A program made the translations under genes and the position numbers. The notes under the pieces are model-generated. The model saw nothing but the letters and a program-made list of their open reading frames with translations, was not told where the DNA came from and did no database searches. Shown here piece by piece: positions 22,593 through 33,563 of a stretch of DNA of 64,000 nt. The DNA comes from Rostrohypoxylon terebratum (taxonomy: Eukaryota > Ascomycota > Sordariomycetes > Xylariales > Hypoxylaceae): positions 62,001-126,000 of the forward strand of contig MU385880.1 of NCBI GenBank assembly GCA_022497145.1. The letters run 5' to 3'. Position 1 is the first letter of the stretch. Each line of letters opens with the position of its first letter.

Positions 22593-23002
22593 ACAGGCCA
22601 CTGACACCGCCAGTCTCTATTTCCTCTTTACTTTTCTTCCCACTTCAGGCTTTCTGCAATTCCGTTTTTCTTGCGAAATGCCTTCCTCGGTGGATATCAG
22701 GGTTTATTGGGAGAGTATGGGTGAACGGTCACCGATGTTAATGTCAGGGGAAAATGCATTGTGTTCATGAGAGGTGTAAGGCGTTAAGGGGGAAAAAGGA
22801 ATGCAAAGCAAGGCGAGGCGTTTATCAAGGCTGGACGGTTCCCAGTCTCGTTCGTTTCATTCATGTCAGATTTCTCTTTGTACTTCATTACAGTTAGGAT
22901 TAGGGTAATACCGAGGACTCAATCCTACAATACTTGCAAACGCCGTGCACATGCCCTGAAACTAGCCACCGAAACCCGTATTTAGAAGATGCACATAAAT
23001 AC
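22593..23002. other. Convergent intergenic gap
   Basis: About 410 nt between convergent genes, mostly 3' UTR by position. One TTAGGATTAGGG motif is at about 22892. No gene. Confidence 0.5.
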
Positions 23003-24433
23003 CTATTTCTTTGCTTCTTTCCCTTCCTGCTCATTAGCTTCTTGCAGCGAAGGTGTTAAAGCCTGAGCCCTCTGCCGCTCTGTTTCCTCCTGACTCATTG
23101 GTGGTGGTGAAGGCACAGGACTTCCAACTAATTCAAATAGTTCTGAGTGATGCTCAATTGGTGGCTTTCCATCCGGGGCGGTCTCTTTCTCGTAAATCGC
23201 CGCTTCCTCAGTCGGTTCCGCGCGCGGGGCCTCTCCTTGGGCATCGAGCTCTACTGATCGATAAATATCACCCGGATTCTCTGGAATGCGGTGCGCAACT
23301 GTGGCCCCGCGATCGGAAATGCCGGGGCTGGACCGGAGTTCCGTAGCCGCAGCCGTGCTTTCGGTATACGGGCCACGGACAGCGTCTGGGCCATTATAAG
23401 CGTATGCCAGTCCCGTCTCGTGTAGCATAGGTCTCCCTCCAAGCCCGCTTGACGGACTCAAACTATCCGGATAAGTACCAGCGCGAGGAATAAATGGCTC
23501 TCCGAAGTTGTCCATCTGATCGTCGGATCTCGAGAATCCGTCACCTTGGCGCGCAGATTTCGCCTTCCGTCGGCGAGTAATCCAGAACCATGTCACAGCA
23601 CCAATAACGACGGCAGCGCCCACCGCAACTCCAACCCCAACCCCAACCCTAGCGCCTTCGGACAGTCCACCGGTATCGACGACGGTTAAATTTACGGCGC
23701 ACTGTTGAAGAGTGGTGGTAGGTAAGACCGACGAGGTGCAAGTGCTACCAATATTGCAACACCCACCGCCCACCTCACAAGTTATCTGCGACGTGGTGCA
23801 ACCCGACGGGGCGGGAGTCACGAGTGTCGGCACGGCCGTCGTAGGAGGGAATGAGCATTGACCCCCAGAGATACAATTAGCTCCATACGGGCAACATTGT
23901 CCGCCAAAGCCCGCCTGACAGAGGAAAGCGGAAGTGTTGCAGGATCGTCCACAACACCCGGATATCACGCTCGTCTCCTGGGCGATTGTTGTCGTGCCCT
24001 GCGTATTGATTGTGCTGGAGCTAGTAAGGGTTTGGTTGCAGTATAGTTGTGTCTCCGGACAGGTGGAGTTACATTTGCTTCCTATGGCACAACACTTCAC
24101 CTCCCAGGCGTCATCCAGGAAACAATACTGATCATTCTGACAGCACTGTGTTGCCCCTGCCGAACCGACCTCGAGGCAGCCATGATAGCCCGACATGCAC
24201 TGTCTAGGCGTTTGGCGCTTTGCCTTAGCCGGCGGCCATAGCGCGGGGATCGGTGGCATGCCGTTGATGAAGTAGCGCGGTCCAATGCCGGGATTATAGA
24301 CCTCGCTAGGCTGGTCAAACAGAGCCGCATCCTCGAGCAAGGAAACGTTTCCATGATGAGTTGCGATAGCACCATTGAGCAGTAATGCAATAAGTAGCAT
24401 GGCTGTGGCGAATATGTTGGAATAGTGCCTCAT
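23003..24433 (-). CDS. Cysteine-rich single-pass membrane protein
   Basis: Single exon, 476 residues. The signal peptide is about residues 1-24 (LLIALLLNGAIA core). An extracellular region with more than 25 cysteines follows, including repeated CC motifs (TQCCQNDQYC, VKCCAIGSKC, SGCCGRSC, GQCCPYGANC, GGCCNIGSTC), interrupted by Ser/Thr-rich linkers. A Val/Ala/Gly-rich membrane span (VGVGVGVAVGAAVVIGAVTWFWI) precedes a basic RRRK stop-transfer and a cytoplasmic tail of about 180 residues rich in Pro, Glu and Ser. The CC modules resemble the repeats of fungal surface proteins and some sensor-like or mid-type proteins, but I cannot name the family. Probably a surface receptor, wall sensor or adhesin. 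Confidence 0.8.
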   Translation of the reverse strand: MRHYSNIFATAMLLIALLLNGAIATHHGNVSLLEDAALFDQPSEVYNPGIGPRYFINGMPPIPALWPPAKAKRQTPRQCMSGYHGCLEVGSAGATQCCQNDQYCFLDDAWEVKCCAIGSKCNSTCPETQLYCNQTLTSSSTINTQGTTTIAQETSVISGCCGRSCNTSAFLCQAGFGGQCCPYGANCISGGQCSFPPTTAVPTLVTPAPSGCTTSQITCEVGGGCCNIGSTCTSSVLPTTTLQQCAVNLTVVDTGGLSEGARVGVGVGVAVGAAVVIGAVTWFWITRRRKAKSARQGDGFSRSDDQMDNFGEPFIPRAGTYPDSLSPSSGLGGRPMLHETGLAYAYNGPDAVRGPYTESTAAATELRSSPGISDRGATVAHRIPENPGDIYRSVELDAQGEAPRAEPTEEAAIYEKETAPDGKPPIEHHSELFELVGSPVPSPPPMSQEETERQRAQALTPSLQEANEQEGKEAKK

Positions 24434-25896
24434 TGTGAGAGGCTGACGGCCATTAGATAGACGGATAACTAGCCGTACGCGACAATGACCGAATTTGGTA
24501 TATAGAATGAGTATACCTTGGACCCAAGCACTCCAGTCTTTCCGTTCATGTGTTTACGTAAAACCAATACTCAGAAGACGAGATTCACGAAAGGGAAAAG
24601 TGACCACTTTGGAGATACGACCAAGTCTACAATGGAAGAACGACGGACGAAAGAAAAAGTCGGCAGCGATCATAGACTTCTAGCAATCGGCACCAGCCCG
24701 TAAGAAGGCAAGAATTCAGAAAACAGGCAGAGAATATTGAAGTTAGCCTACCCATCGGCGACCTGCCCACCCGGACTCTGCAGATTTGTGCACTCTGCAC
24801 TTTGGGCTTGGAAGCTCATTGGACTCGGTCCAGAGTGAGATTTGGAGGTTGGTTGCACCAACAGCTGGACATCCCTCGTAAAGGTGTAAGACAGCCTGCA
24901 TGATACGGTTACATCGATCGGACTGGACTGGGTTAGCCGGACATCGATAACGGAAGCCGCGAGAATACAGCCTTGGCCTTAGCAAGCGAAGAAAATGTCG
25001 AACTTGACTTGAGCGAATTTGGGAATTGGGATTTGGGAATTTGGGGGCTGAGGGTAGATTGCGGGAGTTGAAAGGTGAAAGTTGGGGACCAACTTGAAGG
25101 GGGCCAAGAGGAGAGCACTAGCCTTGGCCTCGGAAGCCGGTTTTTCCACCTGCATCGACTTATGTAATCGTTACACTGGCACCTAGTACGGGCAGACGGG
25201 CAGGCACATCTCTAGCTGAGACAGGATAGATGGATGGCTTGCGCCCAGGCAGGCTGGCAGGTACCACCATGGATCTCTCTGCTCTGTGTCGAACTCGCCT
25301 TGGACGGATGGACTTCAGCGCTAGACGTTTGAACTATAGACTTTGAGTTAGACTTTGAGCTAGCTCAGCTTACTTTTACTTTCTCGGTTCAACAACTTTT
25401 GCTGCCGTCCCACAGAGTCGTGGTTTAGTGAAGGAATTATCGTCAACGTCGTGACGCAAATCGCTCAGAAGGTTACCCGATTGATTCGATTACACTACGT
25501 ACTTGCCACCATCCGACGAGCTGCTACTGTGTAACCCCTTATGTGGCACGGGCCGAGTCTGTGTCACCCTACTTGGACATTCCAGATAAGCCAAGAATTG
25601 ACCAAGCATTGTTCCAATTCCTCTTGTTTGTGAATCTGTGCCGAATTGAAAAAGACAACGAAGACGAAGCGAGAGGTAAAGTTCCCTGCTACGACCAAGT
25701 GCCTTGCGATTATAGCATCAAGCTATTTAATCGTCTGAGAATTAGCAGGTAGTAGGTATTAAGATAACATAAAGGAAATATCCGTATGGAAGTATGTCTA
25801 TCCGCACTAACGAGAGTGTCTCCAGTCCCTAGGTGAATTCCGAACCTCTCTATACCTATCTACCTCAGGTGTAGGTACCCGGTATAAAGCCCGATT
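24434..25896. other. Intergenic region, about 1.5 kb
   Basis: No gene supported; frames at 24495-24683, 24743-24985 and 25543-25752 are short and lack domain signals. TAGGTA-type motifs occur near 25750 and 25855-25880. Confidence 0.55.
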
Positions 25897-27364
25897 TCAC
25901 ACAGTAGATGTATTTTGATTCCTCATTGGTCTGTCTTCTACCCCCATTTCCGCCGAGACGATTCCTCGTTGGCTTTCGTTATCCACTCCATTGCGATAAG
26001 TTACGTTTCTCTCACATGTCACTTGAGTGACATTAGATCCCATCGCCTTGTTTGGTTGACCGCTACCTTTTGTGGCACCGCAAAGCTTGCCTGGTAGCTT
26101 GCCTGGTAGCTTGCGAAGAATGGGTTGCAGAGCGGGGAAGCAGCCGCACCATAAATCGACATGGCCCTCAAGATTCGTCCAGATGCCAAGAGACGGCATT
26201 TCGTATGTTCTGTAAATGCGATCGTCATATTAGCATCAGTAAACGTACTGATGATAGAAGAAGAGGGATATGGAAATTTGGTATCCAGGGGTAAGGATCA
26301 TAGGTAACATACACGTCAGGGGCGAATGTTTTGGTCTCTATAAGGATTACACGAATAATCCCCGTGGTAACGGCAAATACTCCGACACTGAGAACAAGCA
26401 CGATTTGGAGCGTCTTTCTGGACCACATCATCTTGGTACATATTACCCAGATAGGCAAGAAGAGAAGAATCGCATCGACAACTATCCCGATAATTCCGTG
26501 CCCGACCATCATTTTGTTTTGATCATCCACTCCCACACACTGACCATGCGGAGGGTTCCCAGGGTTCTCATATCTGAGAATATCTCTATAGGATGTTTAG
26601 CGCGCAGTCAGGTAAATGAAGCAGGGAGGCGGTCATTTTCAACTTACTCTATTAGATGGCACTCAGTGAGCTTATATGTAAAAGCACCGAGGGTCTGGGC
26701 TATTATGATTACCGCGACGGTCCACGAAATGATAGTGATGCTTCCTGAATCTAGTTAAGTGATGAGTTCCTTAGTGTTATAATCCAACTGCTTACGATCT
26801 TGGGCGAGCCGAGGCAGAAACGCAAGAATCGCAAATCTGACTAGGGCTACAGCCCAAAAATAAACGAGTGTTTGAACGGTTAATGTCTACCAGTAAGTCA
26901 GCATTCACGACTAACATAGCATATTCTTAGCATGGATGTGTGGATGGATGTGTGGATGGATGTGTGGTGCGCACCTTAAAGAATTCGTCTAGGAGATCTT
27001 GTGGTATATAATACTGGTGTGTTCCGCTACCGAGAGATACCGCTATGGTATTGTTAGAATCGCTGCTCTTTCGCTGCTCTTAAAGTTTCGTCGTCGGAAG
27101 GGAACTTACAGTGGATATCCGTCATGGACTGAAATAAAAGAGCCAACTGTATCGGTTAATGTGCGAATAACTCCCAAGATGCCCAAGAGAGGCAGATCTT
27201 ACATAGGCCATACCAGCGAGCCAATCATCAAGCCCAGGGGATTTTGTCATTGCTGTCCGAACATATAGGCGGAGACCATAGAATATGGTCGAGAATGCAA
27301 TGAGCCATGTATTTAGTCCGATCTCTCTGGAACCGTGGTAGTCGGGGGTGTTGCTGAAATCCAT
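25897..27364 (-). CDS. PTH11-like fungal rhodopsin-domain membrane protein
   Basis: Seven exons, all GT-AG and in phase: 27364-27203, 27146-27110, 27042-26975, 26886-26796, 26744-26648, 26585-26313 and 26209-25897, giving 346 residues. Seven-helix layout: NTWLIAFSTIFYGLRLYVR (helix with the RxYVR motif), then GLDDW, LVYFWAVALVRFAILAFL, ITIISWTVAVIIIAQTLG, HGIIGIVVDAILLFLPIWVICTK, IVLVLSVGVFAVTTGIIRVIL and the last IWTNLEGHVDLWCGCFPALQPIL. A conserved extracellular Cys (GQCVGVDD) and TECH pair as in the family. The tail has a short KLPGKLPGKL repeat, with DNA repeat at 26084-26107, and is hydrophilic. Members include PTH11-like candidate sensors for surface or host cues; the ligand is unknown. 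Confidence 0.82.
26084..26115. repeat. 12-bp coding tandem repeat
   Basis: The unit AGCTTGCCTGGT occurs at 26084-26095 and 26096-26107, with a partial third copy. On the minus strand it encodes the KLPG repeat in the cytoplasmic tail of the rhodopsin-domain protein. It could change the tail length by slippage. Confidence 0.85.
26931..26969. repeat. Intronic TGTGTGGATGGA tandem repeat
   Basis: About three copies of a 12-bp GGATGTGTGGAT unit inside intron 3 (26887-26974) of the rhodopsin-domain gene. Non-coding and near the donor site, so copy-number change would alter intron length only. Confidence 0.85.
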
Positions 27365-28593
27365 TTCGAGCACCTCCAATCTGTGTGCTCAAAAAGTCAC
27401 TTACAAGTGACTGTGGAAATATTCAATATCGACATTGACCCTGGTTCGTAAAGAATAAGATTACGTCGCGCTCCCGAAGATGAATATCACCCGATCCCAC
27501 GGACGTATGTGGAAAAGACTTAGTATTTGAAGTCGCCTCCATCATGATGCTTTCTCGAATGGGAACCTGCCCGGGGAGCATCCTAGGGAGAATTGCTTTT
27601 GGTTCTGTACGCTACATTCCTCCACTAACCATTCTGCTAGTGGGAATCAATGTGCGGATGCTTCCCCGCTGAGGTGTTAGTCGTTCTCGTAGAATGAATC
27701 CAGCGTGCTGGACTCCGATCTGCGAAAAAGTATCGACCTATATGTAAAAGAGCAGGGTGCGTGTAGGATGCACGTTGAGTTTCACACTGGCGTGCCGTCC
27801 TCGTGGACAGGGTGGAAATTCCACCGTCTAGAAGAATGCATTTTCTTTTCTCACGACTTGTCTTTAACCAGATAAGACTAGGGGTTTCTCCAGGAGAGAT
27901 ATTCGAGCCATAACGATAAGCATGTGGTGTTTATGTCTTGCGGGTTTTAAGATTCCGAAACTTTGACCTTCAAAGCAATTCCAACATCGTCATAGTACTT
28001 CGATGGCAAATCCCCGTGGGGCACGATCGGATATCGGTCTTCTAGTTGTCCCATATATGATCATATAAGATGATCCCTAGAGAGAAGAAATTTATCTATG
28101 GCGTAGGCAAAATGTACATCATTTTAACTAATGGCCAAGAGAGCTAGTTTCCTGGATCCATTGCGACCGATTCTTCTCTTATACCAAGAAATCAATGACG
28201 AGTGAAGAGCCATGGCTCAAGCGATTCCTTGCGCCTGGACGCTTTTTGACGTTTTTTCAAGCTAGGTAGCCGTTAGAAAACTTAAGATCAGATGGTTCCT
28301 AGACAAGGAGTATGTAGGTACATATCTTGCTTGTTTCCTATGGTGAGTTGTGATCAGTTCAATAGCGAATTTAGGAGATTTGGCTCAGGTCAATCCCTTG
28401 CGTTAGATCCAACGTTAGAGTTCGAGATAGTGCCCTTATTAGTTCGATCGAGAACAGTGGCCCTTGCAAATTACCAATGTGATGTCCTTAAGACGCGGTG
28501 ATTTATATATGTGGCTGATTTCTGATTCCCAAAGCACCGGGTGGTCATCACTCCTAGACGCATTATACGAATGTACCTGCGGATTGTATCGAT
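27365..28593. other. Divergent intergenic region, 1.2 kb
   Basis: No gene seen between the divergent rhodopsin-domain gene (-) and the tyrosinase (+). It presumably holds both promoters. Confidence 0.6.
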
Positions 28594-30199
28594 ATGCGAG
28601 TCTCTACTTCATTTATGTGTACCGCCCTTTCGATTACAAGTGTTGTCTCATGCCAGATACGCCCAAGACGACCTGACGAACCATGCGAGACACTTGCTGT
28701 TAGGAGAGAATGGTGTGTGCAGTAACTTGTCACCCCTGCTGAACGTGGCCAACGCGATGGAGGCCCATTGACTGACTGGATCGTGATCCGAAAGGAGGGA
28801 CCTAACTAGCGCGCAACGGCTAGATTTCATATCAGCAGTAAAATGTCTCCAGTCTAACCCAGGGATGACGTTCGAGGTATTCTCAGGGGTTAGATCGCGT
28901 TACGACGATTTTGTGGCGTTGCATATCAGTCAAGCGGACTATGTCCATTGGGTTGTGAGTTTTGCCCTTAATTATCACGCATCTGAGCTCTATTGTTAAT
29001 AGATCCCAAGGGGCATTTCTTGCCGTAAGATGTCGCCGTCCTATCTTTGGACCTTGTTAATATGAGCAGGTGGCATCGATATTTCCTATGGTTATTCGAA
29101 CAATCCCTTCGAAAAGAATGCTTCTATGAGGGCACAGTACCGTAGGTATTCCTCCATCAGGCTTATCATGCCTCAATTGAATGAAGGTTCGTTAACTAGG
29201 TAATAAAAGGTACTGGGGTTTGCGTCGTGATTCTCAATCGTCGAAGAGAGAGCTGACGGACTTGGCCAACAGATTGGGCACGAGATTCTGCAACTGAGGC
29301 TACAATTTTGAATTCACCAGTTTTCGACGATAAGTACGGATTTGGGGGTAAGGACCGGGTCTCTTTGGTATTTTAAGGAAGCAGGCTGAACTACTAAAAG
29401 GTAACGGCGATTATGTCGAGGATCTGAGCGTCTTCCCAAGCGAGTGGAAGGCTGCATTTGACGTACCTGGAAGGTCGGGAGGCGGTAGGTCTATTCGCAT
29501 GAATATAGTGTCTCCGTGCATCTATAATTCTTGATCTAACGATAGATATTTCAAGGCTGCATTCCGAACGGACCATTCGCAGGTCTCAATGCCACTATGG
29601 GCCCTGGAAACAATACCGATTATAACCCGCGATGTGTTCGACGAGACTTCAGTATCTGGCTTATGGCAAGGGCATTACACACGGATACTATCGCATTTGT
29701 CATGACGGCAGCCACCTATTTCGATCTCGACCATAGAATCGAAGGCTTGAAGCTTGGAATCGCCGGGGCGTCGATTCACGCTGGTGGGCACCTAGGTATC
29801 GGTGGTGTACTTGGTGATGTGAGGAACCTGCAAGCAGGGACTGTTCCAAATAGCTAACAATATCTGCTTCAGATGGCGAATACGTGGTCGTCAACAGTAG
29901 ACCCAATATTTTGGCTCCATCACAGTGCCGTAGATCGTCTATGGGATGCCTGGCAACGAAATGGTATGTACGACCCATAATTAAATTCTTGGTGGCTGAC
30001 GCGAAAAGCAGACTGGCCGAGGAGAAAGAGGGACATAGGGGGGCCCGACACGCAGTGGGCATATCCATACGATTACTTCGGCAAGAAACCTTACAAGAAC
30101 ATCACTTTGGACTTTGTGATGAACTTTGGCTTCGTAGGTGGAATGCTCGATATCCGCAAAGTTATGGATACTCAGGATTTATGTTATACATACTCGTGA
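28594..30199 (+). CDS. Tyrosinase (type-3 copper phenol oxidase), ten exons
   Basis: Exons 28594-28712, 28795-28954, 29011-29024, 29070-29141, 29210-29217, 29273-29347, 29401-29484, 29556-29818, 29873-29963 and 30012-30199 total 1074 nt (357 aa) with every junction in frame. It oxidises phenols to quinones via a dinuclear copper site. The N-terminus MRVSTSFMCTALSITSVVSC looks like a signal peptide; VRREWRDLTSAQRLDFISAV follows. CuA ligands: His in FVALHISQ, then GHFLPWHRYF (two His), with PYWDWARD nearby. CuB: SIHAGGH (two His) and PIFWLHHSAVDRLW. All six copper histidines are present. There is no long C-terminal lid, so it may be a short secreted enzyme. Two exons are only 14 and 8 nt. Confidence 0.88.
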
Positions 30200-30243
30200 A
30201 TGAGTTCGACAAGTAGTTTGGAAGTTGTCAAGCTAGTATATTC

Positions 30244-30903
30244 TCAAGTTGTAATTGGCGCTCCATTGGAGAAATTTGCCTCCTCGTCCCACCACTCAAG
30301 GAACTGTTGCATTCTCTCCGTTCTTTGTCTAGCAAGCCTTTTCCCAACGTCAGTCTTCATCATACTCTCGAGTCTTAGTAGCTTATCGTGGAAATGCTGA
30401 ATGGAGTCTGCCATGGAGCGTTGTGTCCTAGCGCCGGTGAAAGTGAATACCCTGCCAATGCCTATACTCCCAATAGCATCAAGCCGGTCAGCATCTTGAA
30501 CAATAGCCAACTCGGGGTACGATTGGATAAGCTCTTGGACTCGAGCTGGATCCTTGATCTCGCTCGAGTAGCTAACGCCTAGACAAATGGTCTGAACTCG
30601 CTTCGCAAGTTGCTCCGCAGCTCCAAGAGACAGGAGTAGCTCGTACACGAGGGTCGAAGCGTCTTCCCCTGGCTTCAGATATTTCTTATCTCCAACATCA
30701 TGCAAGAGTGCGCTGAGGATGACGACTTGATGGTCCCGCGGAGGGGTTTCCGGCAATTGGGCATGGATGTATTTTGCAAGCCCTAGGACGCGTTCGATGT
30801 GGTTGAAGTCATGAGATCCGTCATAATTGGACATGTAGGATTTGACATATTCGGTGACGGAGCTGACGAGGTTCTCGTCTACGGTGTCCTTGGTTTGAGC
30901 CAT
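30244..30903 (-). CDS. HD-domain metal-dependent hydrolase
   Basis: Single exon, 219 residues, soluble. It carries the HD superfamily metal ligands in order: His in GSHDFNHIERVLGLA, the His-Asp pair in LSALLHDVGDKKY, and the final Asp in VQDADRLDAIGSIGIGRVFTF. This is the YedJ-like branch of small HD phosphohydrolases, whose members act on nucleotides or related phosphoesters. The exact substrate cannot be read from the sequence. It ends only 45 nt from the convergent tyrosinase stop, so 3' UTRs probably overlap. Confidence 0.92.
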   Translation of the reverse strand: MAQTKDTVDENLVSSVTEYVKSYMSNYDGSHDFNHIERVLGLAKYIHAQLPETPPRDHQVVILSALLHDVGDKKYLKPGEDASTLVYELLLSLGAAEQLAKRVQTICLGVSYSSEIKDPARVQELIQSYPELAIVQDADRLDAIGSIGIGRVFTFTGARTQRSMADSIQHFHDKLLRLESMMKTDVGKRLARQRTERMQQFLEWWDEEANFSNGAPITT

Positions 30904-33563
30904 GATCTTCGGCCGGGACGCTCGGCTATTGCGCTTCGGCGTGTTAGCCCATGTCGATACGCGCTTGTTGACACCCTACGTACATGATCGATACCCACTA
31001 TCTCTACAAGACACCCTGTTGTAGAGATGGGATGAAGATTCCACGGTGACAATTCGGGGAGGAACCAAGAGATTCGGGAGACTAATAGTGTAGGCGCCGG
31101 AATAACGCTAGAACTGCAAAGTGACCCGCACAACCCGGACAAACCTTTTGACCAGGTTAGATTCCTGTTTAGTAAGGTGGGTTGAACAGGCTGACAGGTC
31201 GAGATCAAAGAGCCTGTGGGATAGGGCGACTGGGCGTGTAGTGTACAATACAATACATGCGTAGACCCTAGATCCTAGGGTGTCCCAATGTATAGCCGAT
31301 CTTGGACCTTGGTGGAGGGTCGGTTGATCTTAGAAATCTCCAGGGCTAGGACTCAGGTAGGTATCTATCGTGCGAGATGTCGGCTCTGCCTAGCCTAGCT
31401 TGCTTAAAGAGGAGGTACTATTATGTCCCACCTTCCATGTTCCTGGTAAGCAGGTAGGCTGGCGGGCAGGCAAGCGGGCAACGTAGTGTGATCATCAAGG
31501 TGCATTTCCGTGCATTTCATTGCTTTTTGGTCTCTCTGTTGGTCTCTCTGCATCGTATCCACATCCACGCGCCGTGCTGGGGCTGGTCATGTGACTTGAG
31601 GTAGATCCTCCGACCACTCAGAAAGCCAAGATGGCCCTTGTCGATTATTGCATATGCATCCTTACTAGGTAAACATGCATAAACATGCATAAACCAGCAT
31701 TAGCGTAGTTCGGGATTTTCCCGGTCCAGCTTTTTTACTTTTTTACACTTACTATTTGCTCCTTGCTCTCTTGAGTCTTTACCCCTTGTCCCTTTTCCCT
31801 TGTCCCTTTTCCCTTGTCCCTTTCCCTTGTCCCTTTTCCCTTGTCCCTTTTCCCTTGTCCCTTGTCCCGTGAACTTGAACTTGAACGATTCCATCCCGTC
31901 CGTCGTCTTTCCCACTTTCCCCCCCCTCCTCTTCCTCCCGCAATCTGCAAATAGGGCTGGAAAAATCCTCTATCAAAAGACCGAAGTGGAGTGTTACTCT
32001 CGGACTTTCGCGGCCTCCTGCTATACCTATACCTAGGGTCCTAGATATTATACACGGTTGTTTACGCCTACCCGCCGGAGCTAGTGATATGTCCTGCATA
32101 AGGGCTTGCTTGACCTGGGCTTGAGGACTCCGTCGTCCGTCGCCCGGCTAAGCAGCAATCGTTTGCCGATCCATCTCCATCTCAGTCCGCTGAGACCTCG
32201 ACCAAGAGAATCAGGAACCTCACAACTCTTCTGTGTTCTAGGCTCGACGACTATGACGACTCACGAGAAATCATATCATTGCTTTTGCTCTAGTACACAA
32301 TGAGTCTGACTAACCATATCTCATAGCCAATTGCGATTTTGGCAATAGATTGCATTGCCGCAAGCCTCAGCTCAATACGCTCTCGTCTGAGCCTTGCCTT
32401 ATTAGAGTCGCAAACCAATCTCCCCCTCCAATTACGCAATGTTTATGCGAAGCGTATCTACCAAGTTGAATGGAGGATTGAATGGATGGACTCTTCATTC
32501 ACCAATGAGATTCCTATGATCGCCTGCAGCTATCGATGCAGAAGAGCATAGCTTCGTCCGCATGGAGCTACGAACTACTTACTATGCCGGTTCATCAAGA
32601 CCATCGAGGCCTGCTCAAGACCTGCTCTCGTGCAGCTTTGTGGCTTAATGGCGTTTGTACTATAGTACACAGACGGAGATGCATCTCGATGGAGAGGTTT
32701 GTTTGTTTGCGCCTCGTTGATTCGTCTGATGCACAACTCGACCGTGTGATATGTGATAAGCCCAACATTGGTATTGGTTGCTGATCCGCCAATCATCGCC
32801 AAGATTTAGACGCCCAGTTGCCTTTTCCCGACTAGCTCGACCTTCTTTTCCGCCCAGCTGCTATTTATTCTTCCAGATTTGTACCATCGTACCCAACTTT
32901 CTACTTTGCTTAACCGCCGCCAACGTGCAGTTCGGCATCACCCATGTTTGTCGTACCGATGACAGTAATGGCTTAGGTTGGGGGGATGTGCGCTCAAGTG
33001 ACATTACATCGGATTGGGTGTGTGTTACCAGCCATACAGAAGCCAAGGCCACGATCCCATCAAGCGAGTCCAAGATGACGGCCCCGCACGTCCAGTTGCC
33101 GTAGCAGGCAGTCCTTCGCTCACACCCTCCCGCACTGGGATCGCAGGTAGGAAACCGAATCTGTTGGTCTGTCAGTCTGGATAGGTATTGGGTCGCATCC
33201 CTGGTCTCTCTATACGGCCGCGAAAGATATAATACCACGCAGCCTGCCTCGAGTCGCTTTCCTTTTCCTCTCTTTCTTCTTCAGCAAGCATTCAAACACC
33301 ACAAGCTAGTTTTTTGTTTCTTCTTATCCCTCTTGTTTTTTTTCTTTTACAAACATTAGAGCTGTGCTCTTCTGTCCTAATACCCTTAATATACCAAAAT
33401 CAAAAAATTCAATACTCAATACCAGTTGCCGGTCAACTAATCCCCCCTAATTCACAACCGCCGATACCCCCTAATAGATCGAGAAACTAGCTTTCCCTTG
33501 CTCAAAAAATCCCTTGAAATTTTTTAAGAAACGTCAATTTTTGCAATAATAACATTAATCACA
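30904..33563. other. Gene-poor region, about 2.7 kb
   Basis: No gene supported. It holds the G-rich minisatellite at 31782-31868, a 10-bp AAACATGCAT duplication at 31671-31690, CCTAGG motifs at 31265-31280 and 32030-32042, and, from about 33240, a strongly pyrimidine-rich leader of the gene at 33564. Confidence 0.6.
31782..31868 (-). repeat. Minisatellite with G-quadruplex potential on the minus strand
   Basis: About six tandem copies of a 14-bp unit CCCTTGTCCCTTTT with one 13-bp variant. On the minus strand this gives about a dozen GGG runs separated by 4-nt loops (ACAA, AAAA), the pattern expected for G-quadruplexes; the strand is also pure purine, so triplex DNA is possible. It ends in a short GAACTT repeat. 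Open frames across it (GKRDKGKGTREKGQ-type peptides) are repeat artefacts. Confidence 0.9.

Noticed and set aside
22892..22905. Interstitial telomere repeat (TTAGGATTAGGG)
   Set aside because: Less than two units, so chance is a sufficient explanation.
31700..32099. Three overlapping minus-strand frames with GKRDKGKGTREKGQ-like peptides
   Set aside because: All three frames translate the same minisatellite, which shows it is a repeat and not a protein.
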